64,000 nucleotides of DNA from Geosiphon pyriformis (GCA_016748015.1 JAAOMT010000521.1:187024-251023); one strand, 5' to 3'. Shown: positions 23,727-37,000, counted from the first letter of the stretch. Translations and numbers: made by a program. Notes: generated by a model from the letters alone, not told the origin.

Positions 23727-25052
23727 TTAATCATTATACATTGAAAGATTTAATTGAATATTATTCGGGCTACAATCATTCATTGTTATCCCAAAATATG
23801 GTCCTTTATGTATAAAATTACCCGGCACATTATCGATTGACTGTCCAGCATTACAATTCTTTTAAAGTCAAAAATGATAAAAATAAGTTCTCTTTCATTG
23901 ACATTTATCCATAAGTAACAATATTAATCAAAGACTAACCTCATTTTCTCCAGACATGACAGTGTTCTGAAACAACTTTTCATAAGATAACTGACCACGG
24001 TAAAAATGCATTACATTAGGGTATCTATAACCTATACACTCATACAATGAATATTCGCCATTATTTTCCTCTGTTGAACAATTGCATGAAGAAATCCAAT
24101 ACTCTATCTCAGAATGTTCCCAAAGGTGATTTCCAACCCCACGCCGTGGAAAATGTGGAACATGATCGTTAAAATAGGTGATTCGCTCAACATTCAATAT
24201 TTGGTTGACCATTCGGGCAAATATACGGTTACCAACCCTCGGGGCACCAAATGTAATGGCTGAGATTGCCAAGGGATAATCAGGTATGGCATAATATGGT
24301 ACAAATACCCATGACAGTGCAGCGATTATTGCATAAGCTGTAAATTCATTTTTTTTGGAAATTAATAATTTTCCTTTGAATTTTTATAAACCTTTTTGAT
24401 TGTAAAACGTACCACCACCAATTGAATGCCCCACAAAGTGGATTTTATAAATTGAAAATCGATTATCGTCTAATACAGGGCTTAATCTTTTAAATAACGA
24501 TTCACGCTCACGTAAAAAATTATTTTGCCAATATTCATCAACCAAGATCAATGAATTGAGTTTCTTTCCTGCTGGTTTTAAGGTTGTTAGCTGAGTGTTT
24601 CGAGTTTCCCATTGATTTTTTGTCAGTTCAGGTCCTTTGATGAGCGAATTAAATAATTCAAGATTTAATTCCTTATTTCGTAGTTGTTGTTATTGTTATT
24701 ATTGATAAAAAATTTGATTTATATAACTTTTATTACCCTTAAAAGACACAACTATTGCTTTGCTGGATTCATGTACGTTAATGCTAACTTCAAATTAGAA
24801 TAATAAAATTAATTAAATGAACCTTTTAAAATTCTCAAATTTAACTAAAAAATTTAAACCTTTAAAATGGGGATTAAAATATCCCAATGGCCTTCTGTTC
24901 GCTTCGCAATATATAAGATTCGAATAATGTGCCGCCAAGGTAAATTTTTGAAAAATATCTCTAGGAAGATCTATCAAATGTTGTGAATTTCCATTAGGCG
25001 AAAATATTAATAATATTAATAAGTAATTGGTTGGGTTGAAAATTTTATACAT
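23727..25052 (-). CDS. Lipase-like protein E (canonical GHSIGG kept, N-terminal deletion)
   Basis: Five exons are predicted: complement 24860-25052, 24737-24787, 24413-24634, 23940-24337 and 23727-23858, with GT-AG and consistent phase, giving 331 aa. This is the only complete member with the canonical nucleophile: G-H-S-I-G-G with Ser152 (codon 24425-24423), plus ITFGAPRVGN, Asp213 (FNDHVPHFPR) and His230 (EHSEIEYW). Exon 1 starts MYKIF like A and D, but jumps from the first membrane segment (LLILLIFS) to the sequence equivalent to A residue about 88, removing some 70-75 residues. What remains of the hydrophobic start is short (about 10-18). It could be an active but altered lipase, or inactive through the deletion. 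The start at 25052 is chosen by similarity; an open frame upstream to 25190 is not conserved. Confidence 0.8.
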
Positions 25053-28000
25053 TTCAAACCTATCCTTGCTGTATCTTAAAGTATCCAATAAAATTCTAAA
25101 AATTAAAATTTTATATAAACCACATGGAATGCAGGATCGGTGTATGTGTTTGCTTGATAGATAGCAAGGATAATAAATGTGAAATTGCAAACAAATGAGG
25201 ATTTCTCATGTTTCTATTAAGCTTTTTTCAGCTTTAGAAGTATATAGCATTGATTTTAATCTTTTCAAATCATATATAAATAAAAATTTTTGTGATACAC
25301 CAAAAAAAATTTATTTAATAATAGATTATATTAGGGGAAAATTGTGATACCTAAACACAATTTTAAGATAACGGTTTTAATAATAATAAGCCTAGAATAG
25401 ATTTTGTTAAGAACCAATTTTTCAGCTTCAAACCTAAAAATAATTTTAAAAAAGAGATGTAAATATTAAAAGTAAGCAACAAGTCATTTTAATAAAGCAT
25501 TTTTCTTGCTGATAAGTTTACATTTTTATTAAACCAACTACATGTATTTTTTTTGCTGTTTTTATTATGATTACTTAAATTTAGTTTTTTTTCTTTCTGC
25601 GTCCACTTACATCTGTTCCCTTTCCATTGGAAAATATTTTCGGCTGTTTTTTTTGTGACATGATCATGATTGAATAATTTACACCAACCTATCCATCTAT
25701 TTTCAGAATAAAAAACTCTTGTTTATTAAATTAGCATATGTTCTCTTTTTCCGTCCATAGATTAAAATCATAGAAAGTTAGCAATTTTTTTACAAACTCT
25801 TAATAAAATAAAGGAAGTGGACATTATTGATCAGTGAATTTTTGCAATTTAATTTGTTTTTTTACCATTTAAATACCTATGAATTATCCAATAATATTGC
25901 TGCAAAAATAACCAATTGTTATGTGCTTACAATACAACTTTTGACAACCAGGTACAAGTTATATTACAACAATACAAAATAAAAGCAGCTCTGATTATAT
26001 GTTTTTTTGTCAACACTCAACAGTTGTACTGTCTTTTATAAAAGTTTTTAACAATAAAAAAATCTTCTAATAAAGAATAACTGGAGTATAACTGGCAGTT
26101 TTTGCTTATCTAAAGCCAGATAATATCTTATAAACCTGTGACAAATAACAAGGACTTTTAATTATTGTATTTGAAATTCTAATATATAATTTACATTTTG
26201 AGACCGAAAATAACACTGAATAATCTAATCTTTAATATGAAAAACATTGCTAACAATCAGGCGGCTTCTAAACAAACCTTGTACTTATGCAGAATTCTAG
26301 TTTTTTTTAATGTGTAGTATCGAAATTTGTTTGATTTCCAAAAATAACAATAATGCTTACACTAATCTCAAAATAAAGTATATATATATTCCTAACAGAA
26401 TAAATTAACCAAATGATAACTTTTATTCAATTAAGGTAATTGTTTTGCAGTGTTTTTCTTTCATTAGTTCAATATTGATTCTCAATTAGAGTCTAAATAT
26501 TCATTTTCCCCCTTTATTTACAAATAATAGAACTATTAGTTTTATTTAGGTTAAAAATAGCAAATGAAATTTGGAAATATATATAACTTATAGATTTTTA
26601 TCGCAAATGGTAATTATTTGCAGCATAATAAATTTTTTTTTGGTTTATCATTATAATTTTATTATTAGGTTAATTCCATATTTTTTGGTAAAAAATTTAA
26701 TTCAAGTTAATAAAAATTATTCAATGTTATTCAAAAATCTAAGCAATTATTATTTAAAACAAACCAAATGGGTAAAAAAATGTTAAAGTGCAATTTAAAA
26801 ATATGAAAATTTTTACTTGTTTGATTAAAAAACATTAAGCTAACTATACTTTTGCTTGGTTTTTTTAAAAAATGAAATTATAATTATTTTTCATTAAAAA
26901 AATTCATTATTATGGTTTTATTATAAACCTTCAAATTGATATTTAATTTTATGAATAAATGAATTTGTATATTTAGTTTTACCTAAGAAATTTTATATTT
27001 TATTTCCACACTCATAACCATAATTTGGCTTATTTTCTATGTAATAAAGTGATTTATCTTTAATAGTCTAAGACTTAGTTTAATCAAAAAAAAAATTTAA
27101 TTTAGCAGCAATATAAACATCTGTTTTCAGAATTTCAATCATAGATTTTTATATGTGGTTTTAGAGGCTTTTACTTTGCATAAAAGATTCTATTTATGAT
27201 GTCTACTACTTCAGATCATATATAGAGTTTAGCTATTTTCACAGTCTTTATTCGATTTCTACCATTCTTTTCATACTACCATTTTGTAAAAAAGCTCAAA
27301 CCAGCATATTTGGAAAAACAGCTATCATCAAAAGGCAAACTCGAATTACCTAAAAATTTACAGAACTTTTGCATAAACAAACCAAACTCGGATTACCAAA
27401 GGTAATGCTTTACCATTCTCAAAATAGATCAAGAAATTTAAAGTCGTTCAATTATTTAAAGTGTGAAGAAATTTGTTTGGAAAAAAAATTTATTCCAAAA
27501 CTCAACATATCTAATATGTTGACCTTGCTGAATAAACAATTTATTCCAATTAGAATAATCCTAGTATTTCTCATTTTAAATTTTTAACTACAGCTATGAA
27601 TTATCAAGTTTTTAATAATCTCTTGGTCGGCAATTACCAAACCTCGCTCTGGCAAATAATAATATTCTTCTTTCAATTCTCCGCTCTAATAATCAAAACG
27701 TTCCTAGTATAAATCCCAATGATACTTCCTCGTTTAAATGGCTTCAATATCATCTGTAGACGTATTCAAACTTCGATAGTTATTCAAATCAACAAAAGTT
27801 TTTCAAATTTTTATTTAATTTTAAAATTTAAAATAATAATTATCAACATAGCTTCAAGAAATATAGAGTCTTTAATATTAATACAATAATAACAATTACA
27901 ATTAAACTAAATTTTTTTAAGTTCAATAGTAATATAAGTGAAGATTTTGTTTCTTTCCAAAGTTCGACTAAAAAATAGTGTAAGCATTAGGTGAGATTCA

Positions 28001-29049
28001 ATTTGATAAAAATTAAATGTTCAAAATTAAATTATACTCATACACATTTAACTCGGAGTTCAAAAGTTTCATCTAAAAACTGTATATGAATAAATGCTAA
28101 TACGAGTGAACCATTCATTTTTAACTATTATATTGAGGTCTTTTGTGATTTCCAGAATCACTTATTGAAGTCGTAATATATATTCTGGCATCCTGATTCT
28201 GATTCTGATTCTGATTTATTAGACTTATGATCAATAATTTCGACACAACTAGACTTGTAATCTTCAAAGGTTCTGAAAGATTTATATTCATGTTCATTTA
28301 ATTTTGGTGAAATTCATGGTTCCATGATCATTTAGACACACGGATTCAATCACCATAGCTTAAAATCAACAACCACCACCCATTACGTATTTCAATTAGA
28401 TATTGACATCAAAACTTTTTAATAGAAAATAAACAATAAACCTTTTTTGCTTTCTTGTCATTGGGGTTCTAAAAGATTTGATTCAAACAAAATAAACAAA
28501 TGAATGATAATTAATCTTTAAATAAATTTCCCAGTAATCAAAAAAGTAAAAATAACTACATTTATCTGCTCCGAATTGATTCAATTAAAATATTAAGTGC
28601 GCCTACTGATCATACCATCTTTATCAACAATATATTATGTCGTCCCTTGTAGATCGACTATGACAAAGTTAACAACAGAAATATCCACATAGACTAAATC
28701 AGGTCGTTGTTACTTGGTGACAATGGGGCGATCATTCGAAGAAATGGGTCTGCTGACCAAACCATCTTTGTCAGAAAAGCAAAACGTCGTCAAGAAACCA
28801 TTTATTGATATCATCACTCTTAATACGATAATTGTTTTCAGAACGCAAACAAAAATTGGAAGATCAAATAGCAATCTAACTATTAAATACTTTAACCATA
28901 TTTTGTCATATACACTATCATTCATATATTTTCAATGGGTTTGATATGTAATGACTCATAAAAAAAGTGTGGTATAATCAAAAATATCTAGCAGAAAAAT
29001 AAATGAGAATAAATATTATATGTAGTAAAAATTTACTATCTTTAATCAA

Positions 29050-29406
29050 TTGTCAAATTTTGTGATAAAAAAACTTTTTTTCAGAGTCTTATATTTGTTA
29101 AAATTATTCATTGTCTTATTAGCGGCTGAAAACAACACTTTGCCGCCAAAGCTGATCTCTTCAATTATTAATCATTTGATTAATAATAAAAATCCAAAAT
29201 TTGTAATTGCAGATGCAAAATTTAGTCTTGATAATTGTTTTTTTAACTGCTTTTTTTTAACAGCTGCTAACTTCTTTGAATCAGTCACAATTGCAGTCTC
29301 ATGTGGTGCAAAATATAGATTTATTTTTGATATTTTTACAACTAATGTTATAATTAACAGAATTAAATTTTCCGAAATTCTGTGTCAAAATAGTTGTTCA
29401 AAGTAG
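29050..29406 (+). pseudogene. Possible transposase-derived fragment
   Basis: A 118-codon frame contains a stretch beginning LPPKLISSIINHL and then FVIADAKFS. This pattern (a short helix, then a hydrophobic strand ending in A-D) resembles the catalytic-Asp strand of DDE-type transposases of the piggyBac/IS4 kind. There is no start context, no partner exons and no terminal repeats recognised, and the C-terminal half is Phe/Ile-rich. It could equally be an unrelated short gene or chance. Confidence 0.25.
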
Positions 29407-31289
29407 CATTTTGAGTTAATTGTGCAAACTTTGAATTTTTTATTCGAGAAAATGAGGCTAAATCGCTCTGAAAGCCTAAAAAGATTTTGTTTAAATTATA
29501 AAAAAAGTATAAAGTTAATAAAGAAGCAATTAGAGTAGTTTTAGATGGTGTAAAATATTTTTAATCATTTTGGGTGGCTATTCACATATAAAAAGTGTGT
29601 AACTATATTTGTTTTACAACAAATTTTGTAAATAAAGATTGTAAAAAAATTACATTCAATAAATAAAACAATATATATATATATTATATTAAATAAATTA
29701 TTAATAATGCACAAAACGATATTGTTAATTTTAAATTTAATTTGTAAAAAACAATATTTTTATTAAAAATCAGTAATTTTTAAAATTGAAAAATATATAT
29801 TCTTTCAATAATATCTAGTATTGCATGATTTTTTGATATTTATTTATTTACTTTTATTTTGTTTTATCTTGCTTTTAATTTTTTTTTACTACTTTTACCA
29901 TTTTACTTTCAAATACATTATCTTTTGAATTGTTCCAATATCAAAATAAATTATTCAAATAACATAATCTGATTTCAGAAAGCAAGTAATTCTCTTGTTT
30001 TAACTCCTATAGAGAGTAAATTTTAAGTATGGAAAGAGTCTACAAAAACAAATTATAGTTACTCTAACTTTAGATTCAGCTATTTTTTTGTTGTCAGAGT
30101 GTTTTTATTATAAATTTTCCAAGATAATAATTTATTACAGTTTCTATTAATTAACAAATCAAAAAATTACAAAAACAAATTATTCATAATTTGATTTGCT
30201 TATGACAAATATTAAAAAAATTTAAATTTTTATTCTAAGAAAGCAATGAAAAATAATTTTTATAAACATCTAATTTTATAATGAAAATACATTTTTTTGT
30301 TGAATTCATATAGTCAATATAAAATTATTTAAATAATATGACTTTTCTTCAACATCCAATAATTTACTAGATATGGACAGATTGTAATTTATTAATTCTA
30401 ACTTTTATTTATATTTACAATTTTTAAATCATTTTATAAATTTATAATGTACTTTCCAATTTAAAAATTATTCATGGTAAAATAATAATAAATAAATAAT
30501 TTAAAAATTAGTGTTAAGCGTGCACTCAAAAAAATTAAATATACAGTAAAATATTGTACATAATATTTTTGTTTTTATGCTTTGATTATTATAAAAAATT
30601 ATAAACTTATTCAATAAATATTGAGTGTCTTGAGCTTTTTTCTAGGTAATCATGATTGTGGCATCAGAGTATAAAATTATAGCTAAAACTTTATGTTCAG
30701 ATCGAATTTACTTTTGTGCACAATTCTACCATTTGCAAATTATAAAATCGCAACATGAGTAATATTTAGTAAATTTGTTAGTGTAGCTATATTATTGGGA
30801 TCAAAAAATTTTACTTGTCTTAATTAATACATAAATCTCTCGCCAGTCAAAAATACAATTTGCCGCGATTTTTTTATTCTAAAAAATTTCTTTAATTGCT
30901 GAAATTATTGGCCGATATTCAAAGGAATACATATGATCTTTTTACTTGTATAGTGTGTTTGTGTAAAAACTTTAATTGATTTGCCTTTTGTATGTCTAGA
31001 AATTGAAGGTAATTTTTCATTGATCAAGATATTATTTTTTGGAATCTGTCCATATTTTTTTTAAGAATCTTAATATTGTATCCCCAACGTTATAAGAAAG
31101 CTCGTATTAAATCGTCTAATTAACAGTAACAATTAAATGTAATAAAAAGTTACTAACTTCAAAATAAATTTGATTTGAAACACTTGCAAATCAACATCAA
31201 TATAATCATAAAATCAATTCAAAATACTTTGATCTTTAAATTTACATTTTACAAAATGAAGACCAAAATATTCATTAAATTAAAGTTGA

Positions 31290-31545
31290 CGACAATTTTG
31301 GGAAATATTCATGTGTAAATAATGGCGAATTCGGAAAATTGCAGGTTGTGTAAATAATGTCACAATCGAAAAATATTGATGGAGAACTTGGGAACAATGA
31401 GGGAATTCGGGAAATATCAATGGAAATTTTAGGAAATTGTAATGCGAACACAGGAAATATAAATTGCAGATTGTATAATAGCAGAATTGGGAAATCTTGC
31501 AAATTATGTAGATATCTGTGTAAATAATAGCAGATTTGGACCTGA
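31290..31545. repeat. Diverged minisatellite-like region
   Basis: Degenerate copies of words such as TGTGTAAATAATAGC, TTGCAGATTG and AATTGGGAAAT recur several times within about 250 bp. The region is locally richer in G than its surroundings. Antisense frames here are by-products of the repeats. Confidence 0.45.
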
Positions 31546-32049
31546 AATACGACATCAAATTTCGATATTGAATTTGTAAATTCAAATTGACATTGGCCTT
31601 TCAGTCCTGCCTTATAGTAATCAACAAAAGATTATTATTAATGGAAGACATACTTAAAAATCATCGAAACTCATGGATGTTACGCCAACTGAAATCGCCT
31701 GATTTCAATGATAGTCTGTATTGGTGAAAATCAAATCAACGGTCCAAAATATTCATAAAATTAATAACCTTTTCATGTTTATAAAATTTCAATATACAGC
31801 ATTTGGAAAGCCTGTATTATTTATTCCTTATTCACTATTGTCTTTTAAGCTCTATTTATAGTCTTGAAAACATTTTTATTATCAAATAACATAAACATTA
31901 AAATATTTTTAACGGCGGAAATAATATTGTCAAGTTTTATTATAATAATATTTTTTAAAATGATTTAATTTAAAAAAAATCAAAAGGCAAAACTTTTTGA
32001 AGTTAGAAAAACATTAATATTTCCTAAAAACTTTATTTATTTTACCTAT

Positions 32050-32530
32050 GCTTTAAAATAGAGTTTAAATGTTTTTGACAGATTTCTTGTTGTTCCCATC
32101 CTTTTTTTATAACAAAATTCAAGATTTAATAATGCTTTTGTATTACCCATCTCTGCTGCTTTTGAATAGAGTCAAATGCTTTTTCATCATTTTTCATCAT
32201 TCCTTCTACATTAGCATAACAAATTCCAAGATTTAATTATCCATCTAAATCTCCTGATTTTGCTACTTTTAAATAGCGTTAAATGCTTTTTCCTCATTTT
32301 TTGATTGCCCTTGAGATGTTTTTTGAAAAAATGGCTAAATTTTCTTTTTGATAACAATGAAATCTTCTTTAAGACAATTGGAGGCAAAATCGCGTTTTCA
32401 ATCAATTAATTGAAAGACATGGTTTTCAAACAACGCAAAGGGATTATCGAATTTCAAATAATTTGTATAGGGAAAGAAAGATTTCTATATTAATCAATTT
32501 AAATCATATTCCCGAAAACGCTAGGCCATG
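32050..32530 (-). pseudogene. Decayed Sel1-repeat gene
   Basis: Read on the minus strand, about 32060-32320 holds degenerate Sel1 units (a motif like CYKKGMGTT, then repeated traces of KAF-LYS-KAA) separated by frameshifts and stops. Upstream, about 32505-32570 keeps words from the 5' flank of the two longer Sel1 genes (TCCCGAAAA, GCTAGG, TTCTGAAAATAGAC). The coding start is not preserved. Confidence 0.7.
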
Positions 32531-32655
32531 CAATGTTAGAATATGAAAGAAATTTCTGAAAATAGACAGTTATCCGATTGATATTTTTTAACGAATAGAG
32601 GATTATTTTAAAAATACAGCTTGTTATCAAGATTAAATAAAATCCTTTTGAAGGA

Positions 32656-32695
32656 AACTAAATAATTTTCATTTTTCAATGAAAATTATTTAGTT
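32656..32695. repeat. Perfect 18-bp inverted repeat with 4-nt loop
   Basis: AACTAAATAATTTTCATT at 32656-32673 is followed by the loop TTTC and then the exact reverse complement at 32678-32695. It lies between the decayed Sel1 gene and the Sel1 gene at 33149. It could be a hairpin in a transcript or a small transposon trace; function is unknown. Confidence 0.85.
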
Positions 32696-33039
32696 CTCAC
32701 TTTGAAGGACAATATTAATAACATCTTGAAACATATATGTTGTTATGATTATCATTTTACTCCTGCAAAAATGTGCTTAAAAATTAAGCTTTATCTAAAT
32801 TGGGCCGCAACAATCTTAATAATTTAACCCCCGAGATCTACAACGTTACAAAGAAACAACGTCTTACCAAAAATAAACCATCTTCTCATTGTCTCTTCAG
32901 CGCACAATGCTGGGTATTACTAACAAATTGGCATAACTCGGATCATGTACTACCTTTTCTTTGTTTTGTGCCTATTTAGGAATCAATGAGAAATTTTCTA
33001 TAAATATAGTTAATTTTTTAGATTCAAAAAATAACAAAA

Positions 33040-33145
33040 AAACCATCTAATTTTAATAATAAACCGAAAATCAAAAATCTCATCAAATCTCAATAATAAC
33101 AAAAATCCACCAATTTCAATAATAACAAAAAATCCATCAAATTTC
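33040..33145 (+). repeat. Imperfect tandem repeat in the 5' leader of a Sel1 gene
   Basis: Roughly three copies of a 33-35 bp unit built from TTTCAATAATAACAAAAATCC-like sequence lie directly before the ATG at 33149. This would form an A/C-rich leader; a role in translation is possible but unproven. Confidence 0.45.
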
Positions 33146-33148
33146 AAA

Positions 33149-34051
33149 ATGATTTCAAATCTCCATCCAGAAAATTATATCAATGGTCCCTTGAACCAGA
33201 TCGCAAAAAGTTTCCTTGAGTCGATCGATCGTGGAGAAACTTACTGTAATATCGCGCTCGACATCCAAAACAATCTTGAAAGTCACAATCTTTCCCTGGA
33301 ATATCTAATTGAAAAACTCACGATTAGAACACATTATGTTCGACAGTTTAGATGCCTCCTCGGATTCTGTCATCAGTATATCAAGGAATGTTTTGATCCG
33401 ATAAAAGCATTTGAAGCTTACGAGGTTTCTTCCGATAGTGGTTACTCGTATGGCCATCTATTCCTTGGAATCTGTTTCGAGACTGAATTTGGCGTGAAAA
33501 AAAATCCAGAAAGAGCTTTCGAATTGTACCTGATGTCTGCGAATGATGGTAATGGACATTCCCAATATAGGCTTGCACGGTGTTATCAGCGTGAAATAGG
33601 AACCATTGCTGATATGGAAAAATCATTAGAATGGTTTCTTAGATCAGCTGAATCTGGTCACTTAGGTGCCCAAAATAACGCCGGATGCTTTTACAAATCA
33701 GGATTAGGTACCCAGCGAGATCTTGTCAAAGCTTTCTATTGGTATCAAACAGCAGCCAGGGCTGGTCTTCCCTGTGCTCAATTTAATTTGGCCGAGTGCT
33801 TTCGAGAGGCACAGGGTACAAAAAGGGATGATAAAAGAGCATTATATTGGTACAAGAAAGCTGCAGCGGGTGATGATTTTAATGCCAAAATTCAGCTGGC
33901 TAACCTCGATAAAGAACAGGTCATCAAAAAGGAGGAGAAATACGCATCAAACGTTTATTTGAGCTCGGCAAGTTGTGGTAATCCTCAGGCTCAATTTGTT
34001 CCAAAGGAAATGTACAAAAATCGAAAATATGTTCTGGATCACGAACTGTGA
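33149..34051 (+). CDS. Sel1-repeat protein (300 aa), divergent from the duplicated pair
   Basis: Intact single-exon frame with ATG context AAAATG. About 90 N-terminal residues (MISNLHPENYINGPL) are followed by about five Sel1 units between residues 95 and 265. Recognisable cores are LGICFE, LARCYQ, AGCFYKSGLGT and LAECF, each followed by AFELY, SLEWF, AFYWY or ALYWYKKAA. Sel1 solenoids act as adaptors; in fungi of this type they are abundant and often linked to signalling. Base composition is clearly less AT-rich than the flanks, and codon use differs from the 10999 and 39062 genes, so it is a distinct and older family member. The partner is unknown. Confidence 0.9.
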   Translation: MISNLHPENYINGPLNQIAKSFLESIDRGETYCNIALDIQNNLESHNLSLEYLIEKLTIRTHYVRQFRCLLGFCHQYIKECFDPIKAFEAYEVSSDSGYSYGHLFLGICFETEFGVKKNPERAFELYLMSANDGNGHSQYRLARCYQREIGTIADMEKSLEWFLRSAESGHLGAQNNAGCFYKSGLGTQRDLVKAFYWYQTAARAGLPCAQFNLAECFREAQGTKRDDKRALYWYKKAAAGDDFNAKIQLANLDKEQVIKKEEKYASNVYLSSASCGNPQAQFVPKEMYKNRKYVLDHEL

Positions 34052-37000
34052 CTCCCGTTAATCCGAAGTTGAATTAACTGTACGGTTGCCGACAGAAGAA
34101 GCTGAACACGAAAAAAATGGCGAAATATGAATATCTCGCCAAAATTTAATAAAATACATTGGCTAAAATGACAAATATTATTTTTCTTCTAATACAACAA
34201 ACTTATTTGCAATAATATAATGTTGAAATTATTTGTAAGTTATAAAATGACCTTTAAATTATAACTCCTAAATTATTAATAATGTGTATTTTGCAAAATA
34301 TTTGTAAATAAGATTTTAAATTAATTATAAGCTTATCAGTAGTTATAGAAAATAAATTTTGATATTTTCTTTTAACATTATAAATGTAATTACTTTACTG
34401 TACAAACTTAAAGGTTTGCCAGGTTTAATTTAATCTTTAGAGCTGGAATAAAACAAGAATACTCTCTTTTTTTTAGTATATTCAATACTTTTATTATTGA
34501 ATGATAATACTCTACAAATGTGGTGGTTTTTGAGAAAAAAGTTGCATTTTTTCTGATTCGGTTTTAAATTATTTCAAAAGTAAAACTAATTTGAAAACTT
34601 TGTTTAAAGATAATTCGGATAATTGATTAGTAATTATTTAGATATGAATTTAATTATTCAAAGAATTAAAGAGAAGTGGGATTTAATAAAAGATTATAAA
34701 ACAAAAATAAAATACTTGATTAAATTATTTTTTATTGTTTTCAATATAAACTTAAATTAAAAAAGTGAAAAAATTAAGCAATAAAATGCTATTTAGTGCA
34801 ATTACCCATATAATAAATAACAAAATAAATTTTTGAAACTTTTACAAAAAGCACTATTTTTATGTTATAGGTTGGATTAACAAATTAACAGATAACAGGA
34901 GTTAAAATACCTTAAAAAATTATAACATAAAAGCAAATTAAATGTTCCAGTAATATAATTAATGAATCTCTTTTTGCCGTTGAATTTGTTTAAAAACAAA
35001 AATTTTAAAAATTTCAAAGCTGCCATGTTTACATTTCAGAACAATAATAATAATAATAATAATAATAATATTTGATATTAATTAAACCAAGGGTTTTTTT
35101 AATAAAAATTATATATATATAGTAGTTAAAAAATTAAAGATAAAATATAAGAATAAAAACGAGAATTTAATAAACAAATATTCTATAAATTGTCATTAAT
35201 ATATTTATATTATTTTGAATTAAAATTATTTACTATTTTAAAATTATATTAAATTAAATATTCAATTATTATAACAAAACTCTCAGAATTTATGGTCTAT
35301 TATTAATAATTTTATTCTTCCTAGTAATGTGACTAGTAAAGAATGAGAAAGAAAATTCCACAAGCCAAAGAAATAATTGGAAATCAGGTTGGGTCAAAAA
35401 ATCATTTTTGACAGTATAAGTTCAACCAGCTGAAATTATAAATTTTATTCTGTCTCACATTATAAGAAAAAACCAAAAAGTTAGAGAATATTCACTTTTC
35501 TCCTTTGATTAATAAACTAAAATATAAAAATTTTATATCAGAAAAATCTTAATATGTAAGTAATAGGTTATTTGATAAATGCTAATTAATGTAAATTCAA
35601 GATGTCGTTTCGGTTTCATGCTTTTGAATCAGCTTAACGTATTTAAGAAGCAGTGATTATGCTCCTCTCAGAACTACTAGTTTAGGCAAAAGGACAATGG
35701 GAAACTGGTTTGACGCCTTTGTGTACTAAAGCTACTTGGATTATTTATAGTTAAACAATAATGCTTCAAGGGAAAGGGAATATGAAAAAACTGATCATAG
35801 TGATTTACACTCGAATAATATTTTACATTGGATTAACTGATGAGCAAACAATGAATCATTAAAGTTAGAAACAACAGCAAACAATAGAAGGGAATATTAT
35901 TTGTTATCACTTATGAAACGAATAAGATTAATCTCATTATAGAGCTTAAAAATTATGATGTCCGATCACGATTAGCTATTAAATATAATAGATAATAAAA
36001 GAAATAAGTTTTAAACAAGAGAATAAATTTTATTAATGATCAATGATAGATGTAATTTCTTACTTTCAGGCAAATACACAAATTCTTTTGTAAAGTAAAT
36101 TTTTAATGTATTATAATAATTAAATCAATAAATTAATTATGTCTAAATTATATAAAATAACCTTTAGAAAAATTAACCATTTGTACAGTTAAAGATTGAC
36201 TTGTATAAATTGCTCCTGGATACTGTATAGGAACTTTATTTCAAATTTTCTAAATATTAAATCAATTTACAAGTTATGCTTTAATAATAGATATTTTTAT
36301 GAAAATAAATAATTTTTTTGTCACTGTAGTTTATTTAACACTAAAACAGAAGAGTTTTATTAACGGCCACTTTTAGTTTCTTTTTTGTTAGCTCTCGGGT
36401 TCCAGTTTCTCTTTTAGCTAGGCTAATTTACCATTTCAATATGTTAAATTCAAACCTATAGTAAATGCATATTAGAACTTGAATTCAATATAAATTAACG
36501 ATTTGAGCATTACACTACCATTTGATAAAATTATATTCGATCTTTTAGTCGAAACTTTTAAATACCGAGAATAAGCAACCCGCCTCGAATTCGATCCAAA
36601 ATTGACCACGTAGAGGGTTACTTATTTATTTTTTATTTCAAAATAATTAATTAGAAAATAATCTGGAATTTATTAAAATTTATTTTTAAGTTACCATGTG
36701 TTTTATATAATTTCTCAAAAAGTGTTAAAAAAACATGTTTCATGTAATTAATCAATTAATCCAGATTAAGTAAATTTATTAACTATAATATTTGAAAAAT
36801 TTCACTATTTTTGGATATTTTTTAATTACAAACTAAAAAAAAATTGTTCAAATTTATGATTGAGGTCTTTTATAGTTTTGAAAGGTATTTTTATAAATTT
36901 AATAAAAGAATAAATAATTCAGTCAATAATTCGATCAAAAATTAAATTAACAATCAAGTTATGACTAAAACACTAAAAAATTAAATAAAATAAGAAATAT

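Larger units (their letters stand above)
25053..32049. other. Seven-kilobase AT-rich gene-poor region
   Basis: Only scattered short open frames are present (for example 26571-26786, 27369-27587 and 28714-28944), without recognisable motifs or splice-linked partners. A short TTCTGA repeat is at about 28194-28217. A possible transposon remnant and a diverged minisatellite are listed separately. Confidence 0.55.

Noticed and set aside
25053-25190. Upstream extension of gene E to an in-frame ATG at 25190
   Set aside because: The extra 46 residues are not seen in A or D, which start at MYKIF; the upstream sequence looks like promoter or leader.
35600-36600. Search for tRNA-like or other RNA genes in locally GC-richer patches
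   Set aside because: No cloverleaf with matching acceptor and T-arm could be drawn by eye.
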